From contig NZ_WNJZ01000002.1 in the NCBI RefSeq assembly GCF_024433635.1, positions 105,765 to 169,764 of the forward strand: DNA of 64,000 bases. Reading direction: 5' to 3'. The notes under the pieces were generated by a model. It did not search any database. It saw only the letters and a program-made list of their open reading frames with translations, and was not told the origin of the DNA. Made by a program: the position numbers and the translations under genes. Below, piece by piece: positions 1 to 7,205 of this stretch. The stretch's first letter is position 1. Every line of letters starts with the position of its first letter. The DNA comes from Ruminococcus sp. zg-924 (GTDB lineage: Bacteria > Bacillota > Clostridia > Oscillospirales > Acutalibacteraceae).

Positions 1-474
1 AGGGAACAACTCGGTGAGGAATACGGACTCAGCCGTAATACAGTTGCTCGTCTGATAAGGATAAGCAAGCTTGTGAAGCCACTACAGGATTTGGTGGATA
101 AAAAGGCTGTCTCAATCAGAGCGGCAGTTGAGATTTCTTATCTTGACGAGGGAGTACAAGAAACCCTATATAAGCTCAACACATTTAATCCTGCACCTGA
201 TACTTGCGAAATAATTTACAAAATCAGCGAAGCACAGGCAAAGCAATTAAGAGCGGCTCTTGAAGGAGCTGAGCCGAATCATCCCAACACAAGACAAATA
301 ATTGTGAATATACTTAAGGGCAAAGAAAAGAAGAAAAGCTCAGAAAAGAGTATAAAAATTAATACAGATACCTTTGAACGGTATTTCACACAGAAGTCTG
401 CGGAGGAAATATCGGACATTATCGAAACGGCGTTACAGATGTACTTCAGACAACAAAATGAAAGTGAGGACTAA
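1..474 (+). CDS. ParB/Spo0J-like partition protein, 5' end outside the window
   Basis: The reading frame is open from base 1, so this is the C-terminal part of a larger protein. The first visible residues (LGEEYGLSRNTVARLIRI) are a helix-turn-helix of the ParB/Spo0J type, followed by a helical region. ParB proteins bind parS sites and, with ParA, segregate plasmids or integrative elements; parA would be expected just upstream, outside the window. The GTG at 73 is internal and is not the start. The next gene begins 3 bases after the stop, so it heads the visible part of a + strand operon. The family call rests only on the HTH part and the context. Confidence 0.75.
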   Translation, partial: REQLGEEYGLSRNTVARLIRISKLVKPLQDLVDKKAVSIRAAVEISYLDEGVQETLYKLNTFNPAPDTCEIIYKISEAQAKQLRAALEGAEPNHPNTRQIIVNILKGKEKKKSSEKSIKINTDTFERYFTQKSAEEISDIIETALQMYFRQQNESED

Positions 475-476
475 AA

Positions 477-1205
477 ATGAAAAGGTTCAGATTGATTATA
501 TCGGCAAATATAATGTGTGCGATTGTGACATTGTCAGCTATGTCGGTTACGGCTGTTGAAGCTGGGCATTATGGATATTACTCCTCTGACAAGGTTGCAT
601 ATATGTCAGACGAAGAAATATTTAACGAGGTGTGGTACGAATACTACTGGTCAACCTTTGCTAATCGTGGCGACCCTCTTATGATGTCAATCGTTCGCAG
701 TGAGCTTGTAGATTACCTTAAGGACTATGAGCCTTTAAATAATGATACAAGCATAAGCGATGTTATGAGTGATTTTGATGAATACGGAAAGCAGAAATAC
801 AGCGAAATCAGAATAGAACCAACTGAGGACGGCTATGTTGAATACAATACGGATAATCCAGACGAAAAACTCAAATACACCTATGACGAAACACGTAAGG
901 TGTATATCTGTAAAGACGATAACGGAAAGATTGAAAAAATGTACGACCGCTACTTCCCGGAAAACGATAAAAATGTCAGCGCTCCGTCAACCAGCAGTTC
1001 ATCGGCGAGTATCACAAGCAATACAAGCGGAAATTATTCAAATCCGACTGAAACATTACCGGAAGAAACACAATTAACAATTCAAGAGAATAACGGCGAC
1101 AACATAACACAGACAGTAATACTGTTAATCGTAGGATTGCTTATAGTCGCCGGAGTTATAGCAATTGTTGTAATAAAAAGACAAGAAAGGAAGAATATAA
1201 AATGA
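477..1205 (+). CDS. Secreted, membrane-anchored protein of unknown function (242 aa)
   Basis: An N-terminal signal peptide (about residues 1-29, hydrophobic stretch ending in VEA) is followed by an acidic extracellular region rich in Tyr/Asp/Glu. A Ser/Thr-rich linker spans about 163-200, and one C-terminal membrane helix about 212-234 ends in basic residues. The expected topology is outside the cell with a short cytoplasmic tail. It starts 3 bases after parB and its stop overlaps the next start by four bases, so it is translationally linked. I do not recognise the family. The layout resembles the DUF4366 protein at 30984 in architecture only. Confidence 0.7.
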   Translation: MKRFRLIISANIMCAIVTLSAMSVTAVEAGHYGYYSSDKVAYMSDEEIFNEVWYEYYWSTFANRGDPLMMSIVRSELVDYLKDYEPLNNDTSISDVMSDFDEYGKQKYSEIRIEPTEDGYVEYNTDNPDEKLKYTYDETRKVYICKDDNGKIEKMYDRYFPENDKNVSAPSTSSSSASITSNTSGNYSNPTETLPEETQLTIQENNGDNITQTVILLIVGLLIVAGVIAIVVIKRQERKNIK

Positions 1206-1669
1206 CAACGCTTCAGGTTTTAGAATGTATTACAAATCATTCAAATGTCACTAGCTACGAGATGATTTACGATTCAAATAATAATATAAATATTCCGAGA
1301 TATGCTGTTGTTGAAGTCCTCAATGATTCCGAGAAAATGTACCACTATTTTCACTTCAACGAAAGAACAGGGGCATTTTCGATGAGAACATTTACATCTG
1401 ATGAGAGCTTATATGTTAATCATCTGATGCGCAACCGAACAGATTTGCTGCAAGATATGCTCAATTCAGGAACATTATATAAGAATGTTCGCACTCTTCT
1501 CCGTAAAGCAAATACGGCTGTTGATGCTCAGACTGCTCTTTGGGCAGAAAAAAACAATGATGTTCAGCTCACAATCAAAAACAATGACCAAATAAAATAC
1601 AGAAAGCTCCTTGCCGGTTTGCAGAGTGCCGCACAGGAGGAAATCTTCCCGGTAATGCTTTATGTGTGA
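1202..1669 (+). CDS. Hypothetical protein, 155 aa
   Basis: Starts with an ATGA overlap with the previous stop. It is a soluble-looking mixed alpha/beta protein with no signal peptide or membrane segment. No catalytic motif is visible and I do not recognise the family. Its place in the parB-linked operon suggests an accessory gene of the mobile element. Confidence 0.65.
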   Translation: MTTLQVLECITNHSNVTSYEMIYDSNNNINIPRYAVVEVLNDSEKMYHYFHFNERTGAFSMRTFTSDESLYVNHLMRNRTDLLQDMLNSGTLYKNVRTLLRKANTAVDAQTALWAEKNNDVQLTIKNNDQIKYRKLLAGLQSAAQEEIFPVMLYV

Positions 1670-1686
1670 ATAAAGAGGTAGTTCAA

Positions 1687-2016
1687 ATGCAAAAACACAC
1701 AAATAAATGTATCGGCTGTGTATCGACAAAACTGAAATTACATCACAAATTTCCCATCCGTTGTCCGGTACTCAGGATGCCGTGTGTAATAATAAAAAGC
1801 GACATAGTAATGAATAAGCTTATGGACGAAAGCTATCGGCTTTCATTTATAAGAACTTTTAAAGACGGAATATCAAATACAAATCTAGATGTTTTAGACG
1901 GAAATATGCTCAATTACATAAGAGAACAAGAAAAGAAAATTATTAAAACAGAAGGCAGACAAGCCATAGAATATACCGAGTACGGTGTTGACGGGAGTTT
2001 TATGCCGGGTGACTGA
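1687..2016 (+). CDS. Hypothetical protein, about 109 aa
   Basis: I chose the ATG at 1687 because an AGAGGT ribosome site precedes it by about 8 bases. An in-frame GTG at 1666 overlaps the previous gene but lacks such a site. The N-terminus carries Cys/His residues (CIGC, then LHHKFP, then CP and C), which could bind a metal. The rest is polar and helical. Function unknown. Confidence 0.55.
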   Translation: MQKHTNKCIGCVSTKLKLHHKFPIRCPVLRMPCVIIKSDIVMNKLMDESYRLSFIRTFKDGISNTNLDVLDGNMLNYIREQEKKIIKTEGRQAIEYTEYGVDGSFMPGD

Positions 2017-2085
2017 AAATCGATTATATGACGGTGAAGAGAGAATTTTTATGGCTGTTATTTTATTTAATGGGGGCGAATCAAA

Positions 2086-2400
2086 ATGATAAAGGAATTA
2101 AACAACATAAGTGTTTACAGAATTAACTTTAAGGACTTTGATGGGAAATACTTGATTTTCTTCACGGAGTGCCAGCTGCAGAATGTCATAATATCTTCTG
2201 AATATGATTTTGATGTCTGCGAGTTGCGGTCAGTTACAACTGTTGAACCGGTATATATCGCTGTATGCGACACTGAAGAAGAAGCTATTAATTATGTCAC
2301 AAAAAAGAACGCAGAAAAAGCAGAAAAAGGACAACAGCTTTATAGCAAAGAAGGAGATACGAAAACAATTTATCATTATCAGCTTGTCAGCTTGTTTTAG
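2086..2400 (+). CDS. Hypothetical protein, 104 aa
   Basis: Starts at ATG after GGGGGCG at the usual distance. It is a small soluble alpha/beta protein with a Lys/Glu-rich stretch near residues 70-85 and no recognisable motif. It lies 14 bases before the Cys-rich gene and appears to be in the same operon. Confidence 0.6.
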   Translation: MIKELNNISVYRINFKDFDGKYLIFFTECQLQNVIISSEYDFDVCELRSVTTVEPVYIAVCDTEEEAINYVTKKNAEKAEKGQQLYSKEGDTKTIYHYQLVSLF

Positions 2401-2414
2401 GAGTGTGAGCAGAA

Positions 2415-2678
2415 ATGAAAATACAAATAACCGTTAATATCCCAGACGGCGACTACTGCGAGAACTGTCAATTTAATGCGTTGGACGGTTGTGAAAACTC
2501 TATATGCACACTCTTTGGCGAAGAGTTACAAACGAGCTGTGATTATTACCGCAGCTTGCACGGCGACTGCGATAACAGGATTTGTTGTGAATGCCCTAAT
2601 CTTGAGCATAACGGCAATGCCAAATGCACAGCTTGCCGGGACACCCCATCAAACGAAAAGAGGAGAAATGGGATATGA
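2415..2678 (+). CDS. Small Cys-rich, probably metal-binding protein (87 aa)
   Basis: It contains 12 cysteines arranged largely as CxxC or CC pairs (CENC, CDNRICCEC, CTAC), typical of a zinc-ribbon or other small metal-binding fold. Function is unknown. The stop codon overlaps the next start (ATGA), implying coupled translation with a small membrane protein. Confidence 0.65.
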   Translation: MKIQITVNIPDGDYCENCQFNALDGCENSICTLFGEELQTSCDYYRSLHGDCDNRICCECPNLEHNGNAKCTACRDTPSNEKRRNGI

Positions 2679-2899
2679 GAATATTATTCGGAATTATTAG
2701 TCTTATATTCTTTGCGTTATCGCTTTGGTTATTACATAAATTACTTAATTGGATGGAAATGTATTATGCTGCAGATGAGATTGGTGATGCCATTGGTATT
2801 TATAATTGCAGAAGGGCAGCTAGGTGCTATAGAATTTATTTCTTTGTATGCTTTGTATTAGGTATTGCTTTTGAATGCTTATCACTGTTTTTATTTTAG
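2675..2899 (+). CDS. Small two-helix membrane protein (74 aa)
   Basis: I chose the ATG at 2675 because it overlaps the previous stop as ATGA and sits behind an AGGAGAA site. A longer upstream frame lies inside the previous gene. Two hydrophobic helices (about residues 3-22 and 50-72) flank a short polar loop. Function unknown; it is paired with the Cys-rich protein. Confidence 0.6.
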   Translation: MRILFGIISLIFFALSLWLLHKLLNWMEMYYAADEIGDAIGIYNCRRAARCYRIYFFVCFVLGIAFECLSLFLF

Positions 2900-2973
2900 T
2901 GTTTTGAGAAATCTCATTCAAGCAAAGACTCACAATTCCGGCTATTAATTTAGAAAATCAATGAAACGAGGGA

Positions 2974-3190
2974 ATGAAATGAACATGTCAGCTTTATAAA
3001 AAACGCAAAAAACTATTCACGCACATTCAAGGCAAAGCTAAGCAAGGCGGAGTATATTACGATGCGCCTCGGCGATAAATGTGGTTATAAAGACTGCTTA
3101 CAAGCAATAGTCAATCAGACTGACTCCGCAATTGAGCTTGACGAGTATTTGAATATTATTGCTAAACGCATAGAAAAAATTGCTACATAA
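2974..3190 (+). pseudogene. Frameshifted small gene, about 70 aa
   Basis: From about 2993 to the stop at 3190 a clean frame encodes FIKNAKNYSRTFKAKLSKAE and continues to IAKRIEKIAT. No start codon exists in that frame. The ATG at 2974, behind a GAGGGA ribosome site, hits a stop after one codon. Removing one A from the run after that ATG would give MNEHVSFIKNAKN and join the two, so a single-base insertion probably broke the gene. A sequencing error is equally possible. Function unknown. Confidence 0.5.
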
Positions 3191-3195
3191 AGAAT

Positions 3196-3237
3196 AAACC
3201 TGCGTATCACTGAAAAACAGAGTACGCAGGTTTTTAT
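3196..3237 (+). terminator. Rho-independent terminator
   Basis: An 11-bp stem (AAACCTGCGTA / TACGCAGGTTT, 3196-3206 with 3223-3233) is followed by a T run. It ends the + strand operon that begins with parB. Confidence 0.85.
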
Positions 3238-3278
3238 ATTATGAGAATAAGCGCCACTTTAATAACTGTAAATATTGT

Positions 3279-3307
3279 TTGACAATATTATTTATATATA
3301 TTAAAAT
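3279..3307 (+). promoter_or_regulatory. Sigma-A-like promoter
   Basis: TTGACA at 3279-3284 and TAAAAT at 3302-3307 are separated by 17 bases. It lies upstream of the broken zinc-ribbon gene at 3340 and of the membrane protein at 3511. Confidence 0.7.
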
Positions 3308-3339
3308 GGAATTGGAATTTGTAGAAAGGTGCGATAATT

Positions 3340-3514
3340 ATGCCTTTGCTTGAATTAAAATGTAAAAGCTGCGGTGCGGTCATTGAATTTGATGACAGTA
3401 AACCGACTGTAATTTGCAAATAATGTTTCACTCATTGTGCTGTGCGTTATCGCTGTTGCAGTTGTCGTAATCTGTTTTGCTGTTCCGACATTCATATTAA
3501 AAAAGAAGAAATGA
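3340..3514 (+). pseudogene. Remnant of a zinc-ribbon membrane protein
   Basis: The ATG at 3340 starts MPLLELKCKSCGAVIEF, a zinc-ribbon half with one CxxC, which stops at 3423 just where the second Cys pair should come. After that, in another frame, a single hydrophobic helix (SLIVLCVIAVAVVVICFAV) runs to a LysLysLysLys end and a stop at 3514. The two parts read as the head and tail of one small protein whose middle was lost by deletion plus frameshift. Confidence 0.5.
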
Positions 3515-4059
3515 GGTTTTATATAGTGTATAAACTGGATAGAAAACTAATTAAAGTCATTGGTGGTGATATTACAGACAACCTTGAAGAAGAAACATAT
3601 GTTAGACTAAAGAAAAAGCTGTTAGAAAAGTACAGAGCTTATTCATCGGAAGCATTAGACAATGAACTATTATATCTAAAATATAAAATTGAAAGATTAA
3701 AAGAACAAAGTTTAATTTACGAAGCATCAAGTAAAGTGCTTAGTATATTTCTTTCATTAATTGCATTATTTTTTTCAACTATCTCAACATTAATTTCTGC
3801 TGATGTATTATCTGTCGAATACGGACTGGATATGTTGATAAATATTGCAACATTATGTACGATTGTATTTATTATAGTAGTATTATATACATATTTTCAC
3901 AAAGAATCCGATATATCTATTAAAAACACGAAACGTTTTTACTATAACCTTAAAATTAAGTATATTTCGGAAGTAATAGATGAAAGGCAAAAAGAAGCTG
4001 AGAAAGCTGTGAATGATTCAAGAAAAAAGTGCAAAGTAAGAATAATAATAAAACACTAA
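3511..4059 (+). CDS. Two-helix membrane protein of unknown function (182 aa)
   Basis: I chose the ATG at 3511, which overlaps the end of the remnant before it; a longer GTG frame reads through that remnant. The protein has an N-terminal charged, coiled-coil-prone region (about 25-75), two membrane helices (about 80-100 and 110-130), and a basic C-terminal helix. No domain recognised. The gene is more AT-rich than its neighbours. Confidence 0.6.
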   Translation: MRFYIVYKLDRKLIKVIGGDITDNLEEETYVRLKKKLLEKYRAYSSEALDNELLYLKYKIERLKEQSLIYEASSKVLSIFLSLIALFFSTISTLISADVLSVEYGLDMLINIATLCTIVFIIVVLYTYFHKESDISIKNTKRFYYNLKIKYISEVIDERQKEAEKAVNDSRKKCKVRIIIKH

Positions 4060-4073
4060 CCTATTATTAAACA

Positions 4074-4097
4074 CCCACGGGATTTTAATTCCGTGGG
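4074..4097. terminator. Hairpin between convergent genes
   Basis: CCCACGGAATT-type stem (CCCACGG at 4074-4080 pairs with CCGTGGG at 4091-4097) in the gap between convergent genes. It probably terminates both directions. Confidence 0.65.
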
Positions 4098-4104
4098 CGA
4101 TGTT

Positions 4105-4959
4105 TTATAAATCGTGTTCTTTTTTCTTATGCTGCGGCGGCTGCGAAGCTGCCGACTTCTCGCTGATCTTCTTAGCGTTATCTTTTATCATATTTCGGGA
4201 TAAAAAACTGCAAGATTGTTTTTCCCAAGATGAACTTGACACATCCCAAAGCCTATCTGAAGTGTCTTTACTTACAAAAGGCTCTACAAAAACACTCAGA
4301 TATGCGTAAACATCTGAAAATGGAGGTTTTCCGCCAATTCCACGAAGCTTATTGTATGCGTGTTCAATATCAGCTTTTCTGCTAAAAAAAGCATCAAAGG
4401 ATTTTATCTTGCGATTGGCTTTATCGCATATTTCATATATTTCTTTGGTGCTAACTTTAGTGCAATGAGAGAGGGAATAAATATCAATAATATCTTTTGC
4501 TCTATGTTTGAATACTGCATCAGTTGAAATAGCACATATTTTATCTGCAAGAATTTCGCTAGGTAAAACCCCTTTTATGCTTGTTTCGCCTAAATAGTAT
4601 ATTTTGCTTCCGATTAATGGCTTTATATCTATATCCATAGTGATTATTTTATCGCCACTGTCCTTTTCCCTTATGCTTATTCCTGCAGATTTGCCATCAC
4701 CATATTCTCTGCTTGATTCAGCAATATAATATTCCCGTAATTCTCCTAATGCATTATTAATTGTATCGACCAAAGCTGACATTGATGGCGGAGTGGATAT
4801 CCAGTTTGCATCTATATCTTTTGTTGCTCTTTGAATATCCGTAAATCCTTGTTCCTCTAATATTAAGCTTGTAATTAAGCCACCCTTAAAAACAATAGGA
4901 ATATCTATTTTGGAAAGTTGTCCTAAAATAGTATACATTAGTTTTTCGTGTTCCGTCAT
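4105..4959 (-). CDS. AbiEii/AbiGii-like nucleotidyltransferase toxin with C-terminal tail
   Basis: The protein has the DNA polymerase beta-like nucleotidyltransferase core of AbiEii toxins: FKGG at about 24-27, then RATKDIDAN (Asp48 and Asp50 as metal ligands) and a later Asp in MDIDI. Known AbiEii-family (MenT-like) toxins transfer nucleotides, in some members to tRNA, and stop growth or abort phage infection. It sits 2 bases downstream of its presumed antitoxin. Unusual is the end, residues 253-284: LSRNMIKDNAKKIS followed by a Lys/Gln/His-rich tail that matches the ends of five other proteins in this window. That tail is not part of the AbiEii core and looks added. Confidence 0.8.
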   Translation of the reverse strand: MTEHEKLMYTILGQLSKIDIPIVFKGGLITSLILEEQGFTDIQRATKDIDANWISTPPSMSALVDTINNALGELREYYIAESSREYGDGKSAGISIREKDSGDKIITMDIDIKPLIGSKIYYLGETSIKGVLPSEILADKICAISTDAVFKHRAKDIIDIYSLSHCTKVSTKEIYEICDKANRKIKSFDAFFSRKADIEHAYNKLRGIGGKPPFSDVYAYLSVFVEPFVSKDTSDRLWDVSSSSWEKQSCSFLSRNMIKDNAKKISEKSAASQPPQHKKKEHDL

Positions 4960-4961
4960 TT

Positions 4962-5402
4962 TTATCCTCCACAGTAATATCCAACAGCTGACAATTTTAA
5001 CGCTTCAAAGTGTTCTTCATTTTCAGAAGTTATTACTAATCCGTCAAAGCTCTCATCATTAGCATAATAATAATTACTCAAGGCTTCAGTAAGTGCTAAC
5101 TCATCAGTATCCTCATAGTTCTTAAGCATATCATTGATTGTTTGATTCAACGAAGTGCACATTGTGTTACCATATCTTATAAAATCTATACTTTCAAAGG
5201 AATCTACAATGCAATAATCTATATTGTCATATGTGCCTTTTTTCAGCGCATAAACTTCGATATCCTTTTCGCCTACATAGCCGACAAACATCTCCAAATA
5301 CTCTAAGGCGGACACACCACGCAAAATCAGGTTTTCGCCGCCGATAATATCTCTAAGCCAAGCTCTGTTTGAAATATACTCGCTACTTGTTTTCGATTGC
5401 AT
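4962..5402 (-). CDS. AbiEi-like antitoxin (146 aa)
   Basis: I chose the ATG at 5402 because AAAGGAGG lies at ideal distance; an upstream in-frame start reads through the leader hairpin. The sequence ILRGVSALEYLEMF and the following beta-rich segment resemble the C-terminal domain of AbiEi antitoxins. The usual N-terminal winged helix is missing or very short. AbiEi proteins neutralise AbiEii and repress their own promoter. Gene order (antitoxin first, 2-base gap) supports the assignment more than the sequence does. Confidence 0.6.
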   Translation of the reverse strand: MQSKTSSEYISNRAWLRDIIGGENLILRGVSALEYLEMFVGYVGEKDIEVYALKKGTYDNIDYCIVDSFESIDFIRYGNTMCTSLNQTINDMLKNYEDTDELALTEALSNYYYANDESFDGLVITSENEEHFEALKLSAVGYYCGG

Positions 5403-5442
5403 TAAGTCGTCCTCCTTTACCAGAATTTGCCTTATACAACAA

Positions 5443-5476
5443 GGGGGTTGAGAATAGCCCAACCCCCAACTTTTTT
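5443..5476. promoter_or_regulatory. GC-rich hairpin in the toxin-antitoxin leader
   Basis: GGGGGTTG (5443-5450) pairs with CAACCCCC (5460-5467), and a T run follows on the + strand. In the - strand transcript it falls in the 5' leader, about 40 bases before the antitoxin start. It could be a terminator for + strand transcripts or a leader structure affecting the antitoxin. Confidence 0.55.
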
Positions 5477-5559
5477 AGTTCCCACTTAATGGTAGGGTAC
5501 ACCGCTTTTTACAGAAGCGAAAGCTCCTATATGATAAGACTAAGCTTATCTCTATTTAT

Positions 5560-5588
5560 ATTATACAAACGAGTGCAAATTATGTCAA
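5560..5588 (-). promoter_or_regulatory. Consensus promoter for the toxin-antitoxin pair
   Basis: On the - strand TTGACA and TATAAT are separated by exactly 17 bases, a perfect sigma-A consensus. It lies about 160 bases before the antitoxin start. A GATAAG/CTTATC inverted repeat sits just downstream, near the likely start site, and is a candidate operator for autorepression. Confidence 0.8.
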
Positions 5589-5685
5589 CCATAACGCCGA
5601 AAATTTATCTGTCAAGCAAAATTGCTTTAAATACAGCATAAAAGAGCGTTGTATTGAATAGCATAACTCTGTATTGGCACGAGGT

Positions 5686-5718
5686 AAAAGCCTCTCAGAA
5701 CTGCTCTGAAAGGCTTTT
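5686..5718. terminator. Bidirectional hairpin terminator
   Basis: AAAAGCCT-TCAGA pairs with TCTGA-AGGCTTTT, flanked by A and T runs on both sides. It follows the - strand gene ending at 5744 and insulates the toxin-antitoxin promoter. Confidence 0.8.
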
Positions 5719-5743
5719 AATGTGATTTTAATTTGGTGCTTTA

Positions 5744-6547
5744 TTAGTTATAATAAATTCTCAACAGCCACGATTCCGAAACAGGTTTGACATCAATTTT
5801 CGCATCGCAAAAATCGTAAGCGCAAATGTTATTTTGAGTTAATTCGGCAATAGCCTCTGATGTTTCCGATAGCTGAAGAAGTCTTGTGCATATCCGCAAT
5901 AAATCAGATACATCAGCTGATGAAGTTTGTACTTCACCTGCGTTAGTTATACACGCTACCGTGTCATAGTTACACATCAGAGTGGCTTTTTCATCATCTG
6001 CGTTATTGCCATCAGTCTCACGCAATCTGTAAAGAACAGGTATATCGTAACTTACGATGCAATAAATATTATCCGACTCCTTAGTTTTGGGAAGAAATAC
6101 AGTGTCATAAGAAATAATGGAAGCAAACTCAAATAACCCCCGTGCAGAAAAATTCCACACGCAACTGATATGGGATATTCTGTTCAGCTCATCAAAGCTG
6201 TCGAAAACAAGAGGAATAGCTCTGCTTGAAATTTTCCTTTTATTTCTCATACTTAAAATATTCCAATTTTTATTAGGAAAAGGTCGGCGCACTTTATATG
6301 CCGGTAAAGTGTACTTGCTGCCGTCATTTAATGTTAATGTCAGCTCTGCCGAAACTAAATCACAATAAAACGGATATAAATACTCGAAATCAAGATAAAG
6401 AATATACTTATCTCTCATTTCCTTTTCGCTAAGACCGTACATTTCTGAAATTGCCTCGATGTCTTTTTTATGTACAACATCAAGACAATGTTCTAAATCT
6501 TCATATCTGTCGTCAATAGTCCTGTTGTTATGAAACATAGAATCCAT
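5744..6547 (-). CDS. Hypothetical protein, 267 aa
   Basis: A soluble protein with a charged N-terminus (acidic helix to about residue 60) and a beta-rich middle. No motif recognised. It starts 2 bases after the stop of the gene at 6550, so the two form an operon. Confidence 0.6.
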   Translation of the reverse strand: MDSMFHNNRTIDDRYEDLEHCLDVVHKKDIEAISEMYGLSEKEMRDKYILYLDFEYLYPFYCDLVSAELTLTLNDGSKYTLPAYKVRRPFPNKNWNILSMRNKRKISSRAIPLVFDSFDELNRISHISCVWNFSARGLFEFASIISYDTVFLPKTKESDNIYCIVSYDIPVLYRLRETDGNNADDEKATLMCNYDTVACITNAGEVQTSSADVSDLLRICTRLLQLSETSEAIAELTQNNICAYDFCDAKIDVKPVSESWLLRIYYN

Positions 6548-6549
6548 AT

Positions 6550-7023
6550 TTACTTCACCTCCTCAGTACCATAACTAGTGAATTGCGCAGGGTAGTTATT
6601 GGAGTTGTCAAACAAATCAATATGTTTTCTGAATATCTCTTCAAACTGCTCCTTTGAAATATCCTCGCAGTCTGAAACACAATCATTAACCTTAACTCTC
6701 CAGCCGTAGCTATCAATTTCATACGAAATTTTGTAACCATTGCTCTCGGCATACCTCAAAGTAGAAGTTGGTAGAAATTCAAACATAGACTCCCTGTTAT
6801 ATACACAGCGAATAATATGTTCTATACTGATTTTTCGATGTTCTCTGTCACTATGACCGTCAATTACAAGGGACATACCCTTGTCATTAACAAAGAAAAC
6901 TTCTTCACCGTTGTGATACACTTTGAACTTAACATATATCATCAAGTCCGTTATTACCTTATCACCGACTGTGATTTCTTCACTTGGAATAAATAAATAA
7001 TCATAAATATATCTGTATTTCAT
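6550..7023 (-). CDS. Hypothetical protein, 157 aa
   Basis: I chose the ATG at 7023 (MKYRYIYDYLF), preceded by AAAAGGAG; a frame starting at 7101 has no ribosome site. It is beta-rich with a Cys-Cys-Glu-Asp patch and a helical C-terminus. Function unknown; first gene of a two-gene operon. Confidence 0.6.
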   Translation of the reverse strand: MKYRYIYDYLFIPSEEITVGDKVITDLMIYVKFKVYHNGEEVFFVNDKGMSLVIDGHSDREHRKISIEHIIRCVYNRESMFEFLPTSTLRYAESNGYKISYEIDSYGWRVKVNDCVSDCEDISKEQFEEIFRKHIDLFDNSNNYPAQFTSYGTEEVK

Positions 7024-7205
7024 CGAAATACTCCTTTTCAATTTAATACTATGTCTTTGTTTCTTTTTACACTTATCATATGTTTCGCCCTTTTGCCTCA
7101 AATTTTGCTCAGATTGCGGCAGAAACGCATTTTTAATTAATGACGAGTAACTTTTCGTCCAACTACAAAATGCGCTTCACGCCGCTTGCAGAGCTTAATC
7201 AGAGG

